Of a stretch of 64,000 bases of DNA, positions 53,324 through 60,625 are shown piece after piece. Below the pieces are notes generated by a model. The model was given only the letters and a program-made list of their open reading frames with translations, was not told the origin of the DNA and searched no databases. Position 1 is the first letter of the stretch; every line of letters starts with the position of its first letter. This stretch comes from Lachnospiraceae bacterium AB2028. Its GTDB lineage: Bacteria; Bacillota; Clostridia; Lachnospirales; Lachnospiraceae. Made by a program: the position numbers and the translations under genes. The stretch lies in the NCBI GenBank assembly GCA_000621425.1, contig JHYJ01000003.1, positions 34,903 through 98,902 of the forward strand, given 5' to 3'.

Positions 53324-54544
53324 TTAACTCCATTTTTCCTTCAATTTCATAATAAATTGATCTTCATTTACCCATTCACCCTTATACGGACTATAGGTAC
53401 AATACCATGGTTTTTCCAAAAGTCCACCACTTAACGAATCTGGTCTACAATCAAAACATGCATATCTAAGTTCACAATCTCTACATTCTATAATATGACT
53501 CTTATCCAGCTTTCGTATCTCATCATTCAATATAATTCTTTTTTTTTCAATAATATTACAATGTTTAATTCGTCGCTCCATAACACATGGATAAACATCT
53601 AAATTTGCCGAAACATATATCCTTGAATTAAAACAATTATGTCCATTAACCATTCGTTTATAAAATGAAACCGTTGATTTATGTGCAAATGTTTTCTTTG
53701 TAATCAATCTTTTTTTTATCAATTCATCCGATAATAGTGTAAAATCCCCCCTTCCAGACATACGAACCACATCTTTTTCCAAGCTTAATCTATATAATTC
53801 ATTATTCGAAGAACCTACATCCACCTCATCCATCAAAACATTACACACCCTATATTGAATATTATAATCCTTCAATTTTCTGATTGTTTCATTTGTTTTG
53901 TCCCAAGATCCGCTAAGTCCGGTCACTTTATCATGTTCATTATTATTGTAGGAATAGACGGACAACGCAACAGCTATCTGATTCTTTGCAAAATAATCAA
54001 ACCACTCATCTGAAATCAATGTTCCGTTTGTAAATACTTCTACTCTTTTAAACTTCCCAATAGTATAATCCAAATCTTTCTTAAGAATTTCTTTATCAAA
54101 AAAAGGCTCCCCGCCAATTATTTGAATCTTTTCTATCCCCATTTCTATCAAGCAGTCTATTACCAAACAGAATTGCTCAAATGACATTTTACTTTCGCAA
54201 AATACACCAGATTCGTTATAACAATGTCTACACCTTAAATTACACTTATTAGTTATTTCTATCCAAGCGAACATTATCCTTGAATCACAGTCCCTCAACT
54301 CGCAAATATCATGTTGCTCAAACTCCACCCCCAATTCGAGAATTTCATTAGATATAAAATAATCTAAGCATTCCTTTAATTCAGCGTCAACATCATTGTC
54401 AGATATCGAGCCTTCATCGATAAGTCTAAACTTTTCTGCAAGATCCGAATTCAGCTGGAATAATAAGCACTTATTCATATCATAAATGCAGCCATTCCTA
54501 TACCCAGAAACATAATAAACATTTTTCTTTAACGTATAATACAT
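53324..54544 (-). CDS. Radical SAM/SPASM maturase for the Cys-rich peptide
   Basis: About 406 residues from ATG 54544 (AAAGG eight bases upstream). The N-terminal ~85 residues resemble a leader-binding domain. 4Fe-4S motif C101-x3-C105-x2-C108, then IIGGEPFFDKEIL. The C-terminal SPASM region has NCFNSRIYVSANLDVYPCVMERR and CRDCELRYACFDCRPDS, with enough Cys for two auxiliary clusters. Such enzymes form thioether links from Cys. The only peptide gene next to it encodes the eight-Cys peptide, so this is the likely substrate. No exporter is nearby. Low GC matches the cargo genes. Confidence 0.88.
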   Translation of the reverse strand: MYYTLKKNVYYVSGYRNGCIYDMNKCLLFQLNSDLAEKFRLIDEGSISDNDVDAELKECLDYFISNEILELGVEFEQHDICELRDCDSRIMFAWIEITNKCNLRCRHCYNESGVFCESKMSFEQFCLVIDCLIEMGIEKIQIIGGEPFFDKEILKKDLDYTIGKFKRVEVFTNGTLISDEWFDYFAKNQIAVALSVYSYNNNEHDKVTGLSGSWDKTNETIRKLKDYNIQYRVCNVLMDEVDVGSSNNELYRLSLEKDVVRMSGRGDFTLLSDELIKKRLITKKTFAHKSTVSFYKRMVNGHNCFNSRIYVSANLDVYPCVMERRIKHCNIIEKKRIILNDEIRKLDKSHIIECRDCELRYACFDCRPDSLSGGLLEKPWYCTYSPYKGEWVNEDQFIMKLKEKWS

Positions 54545-54623
54545 CCTAAAACCTTTAGTAGTATGTAAAAAACCGCATGCCACAAAAAGCATGCGGTTAC
54601 ATATTATTTAATTGACATAAACA

Positions 54624-54803
54624 TCAGAAATCAACTTTAGGGCCACAGTCAACATCCCACGGTCCACAGTCTGGTTTACAGCCCCCCGACGGCGAACAGT
54701 CTGGACCACACACCCCCTCCGATCCAGGATAGCAATCATCCGGAAAAGGTTCACACTCATTACTATATATCAAATCACTAGTTAAACATTCATATTTATA
54801 CAT
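54624..54803 (-). CDS. Eight-cysteine RiPP precursor peptide
   Basis: 59 residues from ATG 54803, with GAGGTG upstream. Cys at 6, 17, 24, 32, 36, 42, 46 and 53. The C-terminal half has repeats CGPDC, CKPDC and CGP separated by Ser/Gly or Trp. There is no double-glycine site. The gene lies directly upstream of a radical SAM/SPASM enzyme. The repeated Cys-x-Pro-Asp-Cys pattern suits thioether-bridged (ranthipeptide-like) products. The peptide matches none of the named Cys-rich classes I can recall. Assignment rests on composition and context. Confidence 0.75.
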   Translation of the reverse strand: MYKYECLTSDLIYSNECEPFPDDCYPGSEGVCGPDCSPSGGCKPDCGPWDVDCGPKVDF

Positions 54804-55109
54804 TAAGTACACCTCAAATTAATATAATATAACATCAACATCATCCCTATGTAAAATCATATCATAGGCTACAAATAAAAACAATAATATCTCAAAGTAA
54901 CACTAAAATTAAAAGTTTTTTCCATAGAATTCCTGCAATAAGACGTTCCAAACTATACATTATATACCAATAATATCTAAACGTGTACAGTCTTTATAAT
55001 CGTTGCGTTCTTGTCATTCGGCGTCGGCTGTGGGACAAATCCTCCATATGCGTATGGTTTAGAAGATTGTACCAGGGGTTCACTAGACACTCCTTGATTA
55101 TTTATCACA
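54804..55109. other. Intergenic region upstream of the Cys-rich peptide
   Basis: 306 bases, very AT-rich, with one GC-richer patch (55015-55050). The promoter of the peptide gene is expected here, but no convincing -35/-10 pair stood out. Confidence 0.5.
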
Positions 55110-56360
55110 TTATTCCGAGCCGAACTTATCCTTCGGTACATACCTTACTTTTGCATCTTCAATTTTTTTAATAACATTAGAAATTTCTTCATCATCAATA
55201 ACTACATCTGTATACCCCATAATATGTCGCTTGATTTTATCGTAACGAACTATAGGATACTCAAAGTTTTCTTTTCCCGTAATAATACACTCTGTATTAG
55301 CAAAACATAAAATGTCGTAAATATATTTTTCATCAATTACATCCTTTATAAGTGATGCCAGAACCGAGTGATGTCTATCCATTTGCGACACCGGATTCTC
55401 CATTCCACATTCTTTGCCATCAACTTCTCTAATAAAATCACCATCTGGAGTAATATTGATTTTTCCTACAAGATTCTTAGTTTCAATACAAAATACTCCA
55501 TACGGGGAAACAACAATATGGTCAAATTCTTGACTTTCAAATCCTTCACATTTTAGTACAATTCTATTCTTCCCATATTTACTCTCACAGTCTTTTGAAA
55601 TCAAATAATATGACGGATTATCCTTTTTTAACCACGATAATTCATATTCTACTTTTTCCTCGCCTTTCTCTCCGATGTTAGTTGTTTTTTCATTTATCTC
55701 ATTGACATTATTACGATGCATTTCCATAATATTACCAGTATTATCATTAGTATTAGTAATATTATCTGTATTATCATTTGTTTCAAGCATCTTATTTATT
55801 CCTGAAGCCCCCCATTCTACAGATCCAGGATTTTCTTTTTTTACAATATCTTTAAAATCATTTTTACTGCTTTCCTCTGCCGAAAGCTTGCTTTCTTCAC
55901 TTTTTTTGTTATATAACTTAAGTGCCTTTTTTTTAGTGCCCTCACTTTGTTCAAAACCAGTTGCATATCTAACAGGACCACCATCTAACTCCATTGATTT
56001 TATAAGTTTTCCATCAACATTTACCGAAAACCACAGTCCATCAATCTCGTCATGAATGCTACATCCTACCCTTCTCCCATTATAAACAAAGGAGTAACTA
56101 TAACGAACACCACCTGCGAATTCTTTACTATTAATCTCTTCACCATCCACAAACAATGTAATTTTATAAATCGTTGTTGTAAATACTAACCCCTTTTTCT
56201 TTTTTCCTGTATCTTCTTTTAGTATCTTAAAAGTAATAAGTCCTTGGTATCCATATTCTTCACTTTTGTATACATAATCATAACCATACCACTCATCAAC
56301 TATCATTTTTTCCTGCCTTTCTTTGTACAAATAACACATCTCCTTTTCACCGGATGCCAA
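55110..56360 (-). CDS. NERD (nuclease-related) domain protein
   Basis: 416 residues. The N-terminal ~130 form a beta-rich domain (YGYDYVYKSEEYGYQGLITF). A variable Asn/Thr-rich linker follows. The NERD domain covers about 235-345: GEKGEEKVEYELSWL, FDHIVVSPYGVFCIETKNLVGKI (D..E.K core), matching restriction-like nuclease folds. Many NERD proteins occur on plasmids and in defence contexts. The start is uncertain (56360 or ATG 56306 with GGCAGG). A decayed partial copy exists at 53041-53254. Confidence 0.85.
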   Translation of the reverse strand: MASGEKEMCYLYKERQEKMIVDEWYGYDYVYKSEEYGYQGLITFKILKEDTGKKKKGLVFTTTIYKITLFVDGEEINSKEFAGGVRYSYSFVYNGRRVGCSIHDEIDGLWFSVNVDGKLIKSMELDGGPVRYATGFEQSEGTKKKALKLYNKKSEESKLSAEESSKNDFKDIVKKENPGSVEWGASGINKMLETNDNTDNITNTNDNTGNIMEMHRNNVNEINEKTTNIGEKGEEKVEYELSWLKKDNPSYYLISKDCESKYGKNRIVLKCEGFESQEFDHIVVSPYGVFCIETKNLVGKINITPDGDFIREVDGKECGMENPVSQMDRHHSVLASLIKDVIDEKYIYDILCFANTECIITGKENFEYPIVRYDKIKRHIMGYTDVVIDDEEISNVIKKIEDAKVRYVPKDKFGSE

Positions 56361-56442
56361 TATTATTGTATCACTTTTTTCAGTATCAATTTTAATTTAC
56401 TATATCATCCAATCATTTCGTTATTTAACACCTATCTGTTAA

Positions 56443-57126
56443 TTATCTCCCCATTATTTCATCCAGTTCTTTCTGCTCCCCGAACCACTCTTCAACCTTC
56501 TCAAATAGCCGATGGGGAACAGGATACTCGAAAAACAAATCAAATATATCACCACGATAGCCCTCAATTGCATCATCTTCATCATCTTCATCTTCGTCAT
56601 CGTTATAAACATCCATCATATCTTCTATATCAATGCCCTCATTTTGAAGTAAATCCTCTAATTCTTCAAAATCCATCTCCGAAAAATCTTCAACATCCAT
56701 GTTTAATGCAGCAGCAACATCCTCAATTCCTGATCCCAAGTCTTTCCACAAACCAAAATAGTGACTTGCGCCAAAAATATGATTTACCTTTGTCCAACGA
56801 AAAGTCCCCATCAGAAAGCCAATATCACTTGCCTCACTCGCCTGTAAGGCATTCATTGATTTTTCATCATGGGCTTCATAAAGGCTATCTACAAGTTCCG
56901 CCACTTCATTTAATGCTTTTTTACTCCATATCTGAGCCACAATATCAAGCATAAGAATCAGATCTTCTTCTGACGAATCCTTCTTTTCAAATTCGTCAAT
57001 AAATCTTTGTATGATATTCCGCATATAATTGCAATATTGTATGGTTTTTTCAAATCTCCACTCTTTCTCATCCAATTCATTAAGTAATTCCTTCAGTTCT
57101 GCAATTGCACATTCTTTTCCTCGCAT
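56443..57126 (-). CDS. Acidic protein of unknown function
   Basis: About 227 residues from ATG 57126, which follows GGGGGT; ATG 57156 is also open. The N-terminal ~85 residues are helical, then a compact middle part (DIGFLMGTFRWTKVNHIFGASHYFGLW). A run of Asp and Glu (YNDDEDEDDEDDAIEGYRG) lies near the C-terminus, followed by an aromatic tail. Highly acidic stretches occur in DNA mimic proteins, but no such family match is visible. Same direction and spacing as the other cargo genes. Confidence 0.65.
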   Translation of the reverse strand: MRGKECAIAELKELLNELDEKEWRFEKTIQYCNYMRNIIQRFIDEFEKKDSSEEDLILMLDIVAQIWSKKALNEVAELVDSLYEAHDEKSMNALQASEASDIGFLMGTFRWTKVNHIFGASHYFGLWKDLGSGIEDVAAALNMDVEDFSEMDFEELEDLLQNEGIDIEDMMDVYNDDEDEDDEDDAIEGYRGDIFDLFFEYPVPHRLFEKVEEWFGEQKELDEIMGR

Positions 57127-57229
57127 ATTTCCGCTACCCCCTTCTTTTGTTGACATAGAGCAAATATTTTAACGAATTTTTATTCCTGATGACCTCTCTA
57201 CGCCGAAAATCATTCACCGAATGCAAATA

Positions 57230-57424
57230 CTATACCGTTACATCTTTTCTTCCATCAGCATATGTATAACAGCATCCATTCTCATATATTTTTTTCATAC
57301 CATCAACGAAATAAACCTCTTTTTTCCCAGATGCATAAAATACTACTTTTTCCATATTACCCGATTTATAAATATATTCTTTACGTCCATCCTTTTTTAT
57401 AACTATCTTTGATATAGTTATCAT
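57230..57424 (-). CDS. Small protein with MORN/YwqK-like beta repeats
   Basis: 64 residues made of short repeated turns: KDGRKEYIYKSGN, ASGKKEVYFVDGM, YENGCCYTYADGRKDVT. This spacing resembles MORN or YwqK-type antitoxin repeats. No catalytic residues. Located between the acidic protein and mini-PolC genes. Coding is likely from the repeat periodicity, though no strong ribosome site precedes the ATG. Confidence 0.55.
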   Translation of the reverse strand: MITISKIVIKKDGRKEYIYKSGNMEKVVFYASGKKEVYFVDGMKKIYENGCCYTYADGRKDVTV

Positions 57425-57443
57425 TGTATAATTATATCATTAT

Positions 57444-58442
57444 TCACCTCATTTTTTCATTATGACCATCCAGAATAGAATAGCTTAACATCGCTATTGT
57501 ATGTGGCCTTGTCCAAAGGTATTTTATTTTCTCACACTGTTCGATAATTTCTGTTGGTAGGCCAGCATTTTTTACTATATCAAGCCTGTCTTTTTTCCAT
57601 CCTTCTCTATTTATTCTTCCCATACGTACATCATCAGCTATTCCATAAGCCGTCATTCTGTCGATTCCATATGCAAGTAGTAACTCAAATACATCCTCCC
57701 TGTCAGCTATTAGATCATCGAGAGAAACCTCGCCAGATGAAAGCATATCCTTGACATTCTGATTCCATGTTCCCGAACTCATTATAAGATCAATACACTT
57801 TACATATTCCGAAAAATTCTTCGGGTGATATACATTCAGGATATCATCAAGTCTAGAAAATAACGATGTAAACAATTCATGTTCAGCATAGTTCTTAAAA
57901 GATGATGAAAATGATAAATGGAAATTATCCATTCGCCAGCTACCATTCGAATCTCTTTCTTCTATATTTCCAATAAAGACGCCTGTTACTTCGCCATTGG
58001 AATCGCGCCTATATTCAATAGGCAGTTCACCTGGATAATTTTCAAAATATTCCATCAGTCTGTCAGAAAGACTCTTTGAAGATGTCATCTCAAAGTCTGA
58101 ATGTTTGCAGCCATCATACCCATATGTAAATTCTGGATAAACCTTAGGCACTACAATTAAAGGATCGTAGTAAGAAAATCCCAATAAATAAGAGATCAGC
58201 GAACCTGTTAAAGTTCCCTTAAAATAAAACTCATTTGACTTTGCATTCACTGCATTTAGTGTTTCTTTAATAATGATATATCCAGATGCTGAACCCTGTT
58301 TTTTTATAATCGCTAATTCATTCTCCATATGACGAAGTGCCCCCAAATAGGCATCTCCGTCATATTCACCCTGTAAGGCTATCAAACATAGTTCTCTTAA
58401 TTTGTCGTCTGCATTCTCAATTTTAGGATATTTTTTTATCAT
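57444..58442 (-). CDS. Miniature PolC-like protein (DNA polymerase III alpha homologue)
   Basis: 332 residues from ATG 58442, with GGGAGG seven bases upstream. The N-terminal part (LRELCLIALQGEYDGDAYLG, then HMENELAIIKKQGSASGYIIIKETLNAV and KGTLTGSLISYLLGFSYYDPL) follows the start of the PolC palm. The C-terminal part (KNFSEYVKCIDLIM.SGTW, DREDVFELLLAYGI, LPTEIIEQCEKIKYLWTRPH) follows the PolC fingers (...[20 protein letters not shown]). Full PolC has about 1,430 residues; here the exonuclease, PHP, most of the palm and the clamp-binding end are missing. The catalytic Asp-x-Asp is not evident. Polymerase activity is not expected. A decoy or partner-binding role is inference. Confidence 0.75.
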   Translation of the reverse strand: MIKKYPKIENADDKLRELCLIALQGEYDGDAYLGALRHMENELAIIKKQGSASGYIIIKETLNAVNAKSNEFYFKGTLTGSLISYLLGFSYYDPLIVVPKVYPEFTYGYDGCKHSDFEMTSSKSLSDRLMEYFENYPGELPIEYRRDSNGEVTGVFIGNIEERDSNGSWRMDNFHLSFSSSFKNYAEHELFTSLFSRLDDILNVYHPKNFSEYVKCIDLIMSSGTWNQNVKDMLSSGEVSLDDLIADREDVFELLLAYGIDRMTAYGIADDVRMGRINREGWKKDRLDIVKNAGLPTEIIEQCEKIKYLWTRPHTIAMLSYSILDGHNEKMR

Positions 58443-58478
58443 GTCGAGCCTCCCTAAAACCCTTTTCAAATATGAAGT

Positions 58479-59567
58479 CTAAAACGAATATACATCACCA
58501 TTAATGCGGTTCCATAAATCATTATCCATTGTTGCCACTTTCCAGCCTAAGCCTTCAAGTTCTGTCGCACGATCATAGTCCTTAACATCCTGACTGGTTC
58601 TGGTTATAGCATTTGTAAGTCCATATTTTGATAGATCCCCACCTTCAACCAGATGTCTCAAAATTCCGGTTTGCTCCATATTAGATAATTCATACACTTT
58701 CCCCGTAAGCTTAACTACATCCCCCGGATTTCCCTCAATATAATCTTTCTTCGTGACCTTCAGTCGTCCAACAACCTTATTAAACACAGTTTCATCAAGT
58801 GATGCTTTGACATAATCCCTTATTTTAAGAGCAAGTGCCCTATCCTCCGCCTCTTGGGTTTCTGATGTGTATATATTAAAACTATCATCTACAGACTCTT
58901 GTACACGCCCCACATGGGTTTTTCGGCTTCCCAGTTCCTCCACTATCATCCCATTACTGCAAACAAGTCTATACACAAAAGGCTGAACACTTACCGCCCC
59001 CATTCCAACCTCTGAATTTGAAACTACCACTCCGCCCTGAACCACATCACTGCCCGAAACCATTGCCTCAAGCTCATGATTAACTATCTTGAAATAAAGA
59101 GATCGTTCCGTAACCTCACAGCTTATTACTTCATACTTGGTTGTTCCTGCAAACATCGGGAGTACAGTCTCCGCTATCATAAGATTGTCTATACGTCGAT
59201 ATTTTGGAGACAATAACGCCCTTCCGATACTCACTTCTGGATATCGAAAAGTTCTAACCATATAGTTATTATCCACCCCCATGTCCATAAACCAGCTATT
59301 TATATTATTTGCAAGCAAATCAGGCTTTTCCTTCCTCATAAGATCATAATACTTTGCTGGTATATTTAATGTTTCTCCTATCTGTCTATGAAGGACACGC
59401 GTAGAACTAAATGACATTTTTTCACCACTTTTAAGGTGATTGATTTCAAATGTGTTACCGTCATCCAGCATTCTCATGCCTCTTCCGGGAGCAATATAAT
59501 CTGCTTTTGCCTCACTTTGCAACTGCAGTTCTGTAATCACTTCGTTTAAGCCTCTTCCTTGGTTCAT
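58479..59567 (-). CDS. DUF932 (phage/plasmid-like) protein
   Basis: 362 residues from ATG 59567 with GAGAGGAGTGG upstream. Family features: NHLKSGEKMSFSSTRVLHRQIGETLNIPAKYYDLM near the start and VRTFRYPEVSIGRALLSPKYRRIDNLMIAETVLP. DUF932 proteins are common on plasmids, phages and integrative elements; their role is unknown. No enzymatic motif is clear. It precedes the mini-PolC gene by 36 bases, so they share a transcript. Confidence 0.85.
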   Translation of the reverse strand: MNQGRGLNEVITELQLQSEAKADYIAPGRGMRMLDDGNTFEINHLKSGEKMSFSSTRVLHRQIGETLNIPAKYYDLMRKEKPDLLANNINSWFMDMGVDNNYMVRTFRYPEVSIGRALLSPKYRRIDNLMIAETVLPMFAGTTKYEVISCEVTERSLYFKIVNHELEAMVSGSDVVQGGVVVSNSEVGMGAVSVQPFVYRLVCSNGMIVEELGSRKTHVGRVQESVDDSFNIYTSETQEAEDRALALKIRDYVKASLDETVFNKVVGRLKVTKKDYIEGNPGDVVKLTGKVYELSNMEQTGILRHLVEGGDLSKYGLTNAITRTSQDVKDYDRATELEGLGWKVATMDNDLWNRINGDVYSF

Positions 59568-59602
59568 AAAATCCACTCCTCTCATCTGCTTCTTGATAAA
59601 AA
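59563..59602. repeat. Repeated translation-start segment, copy 1
   Basis: TTCATAAAATCCACTC plus TCTCATCTG: the ribosome site and start codon of the DUF932 gene. It recurs at 60495-60535. Confidence 0.7.
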
Positions 59603-59645
59603 GTTGCAAGAATTGGTAGCACAATCCCTATTTCTACAGATTCTC

Positions 59646-60479
59646 CTAACTCTGGCAATTATTGTCATAAGTCCCACAATACACCTTAGGATTTCCGTCT
59701 ACATCCTTCATATAATCTTTTACATATAGGCACACATCAAAGCTGTTTTCTGAAATCTCATGAACATTAATATAAACCTTCGGGCCATAGTATAAGGCTG
59801 CGTTATTATCGTCAAAAAAGACTATATCATGCTCTATATCACTTGCTCCATTGGGATATACAGACAAAAAATCCTCCCTGAAACCTGCATCACAGGAATT
59901 GATAAATCTTTCTAGAGTCATGTTTAAATCAGACATCCCTGCTAATCCGATATTATTATCAAAGAAAGACACCTCCATAATTGATTCAGCACTTTCCAGT
60001 ATTCTTGTGTCATATTTTATGATTATCTCCTGAAGCTTGGATAATATATCTTCATTGTTTTCCCTACCACATTCATAAGCATATATATCACGGCAAAAGT
60101 CATGGTTCTTAATATCTAGCGAGCTCTCGAACATTACAACCGTCCCATACTTTGCCTTAAGAATGTCCAGATTCACGTCCCAAATCTGCTTATATGTTTT
60201 ATCAGCAGTATTCACTTTTATCGGCAGGTATCCATCTATGATTTTCTGTCTTGAATCTGGCTCAGTTTCAGCAATTTCATAGCCGTGCTTTTCAAGGAAC
60301 CCAATGAAATCTGCCCGCTTCTTTTTGCTGTCAAGCTCCCTTTGCTTTTCAATTTTGTCTTTTTCTTCCAAATTCTTCCGTCTTTCACCCCTCTTAAAAC
60401 CTATTACACTTTCCGCTCTAGCCCGTGCCATCCGAATTTTAATGCTATCTATCATCCTATCTATCATCTTATCTTGCAT
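59646..60479 (-). CDS. Unknown protein with charged N-terminal helix
   Basis: 277 residues. Residues 1-60 are a highly charged helix with many Arg, Lys and Glu (RARAESVIGFKRGERRKNLEEKDKIEKQ). The rest is mixed alpha/beta with no known domain: KKRADFIGFLEKHGYEIAET..., CRDIYAYECG, EHDIVFFDDNNAALYYGPKVYINVHE. Position between the dynamin-like and DUF932 genes suggests the same operon. The function is not recognised. Confidence 0.65.
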   Translation of the reverse strand: MQDKMIDRMIDSIKIRMARARAESVIGFKRGERRKNLEEKDKIEKQRELDSKKKRADFIGFLEKHGYEIAETEPDSRQKIIDGYLPIKVNTADKTYKQIWDVNLDILKAKYGTVVMFESSLDIKNHDFCRDIYAYECGRENNEDILSKLQEIIIKYDTRILESAESIMEVSFFDNNIGLAGMSDLNMTLERFINSCDAGFREDFLSVYPNGASDIEHDIVFFDDNNAALYYGPKVYINVHEISENSFDVCLYVKDYMKDVDGNPKVYCGTYDNNCQS

Positions 60480-60494
60480 TTTATCTTATCCTTC

Positions 60495-60535
60495 CCTAAT
60501 TCATAAAATCCACTCATCTCATCTGTTTTTGAGTA
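60495..60535. repeat. Repeated translation-start segment, copy 2
   Basis: Copy of the DUF932 start region (59563-59602) placed before the 277-residue protein gene. Here the copied ATG is followed by one codon and a stop (MN*), so it is a vestige or a coupling mini-frame. Confidence 0.6.
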
Positions 60536-60625
60536 AAAAAAGACAGGGAGATAGGCAACTCCATTCTCCCCGTCCGTAATTTGATTATGGGGTAACTATA
60601 ATTAGTGCATTATCAGCTATCCTGC

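Noticed and set aside
56244..56954. 236-residue plus-strand frame
   Set aside because: Shadow of the NERD and acidic protein genes; extremely His/Pro/Ser-rich as expected from antisense of an acidic coding region.
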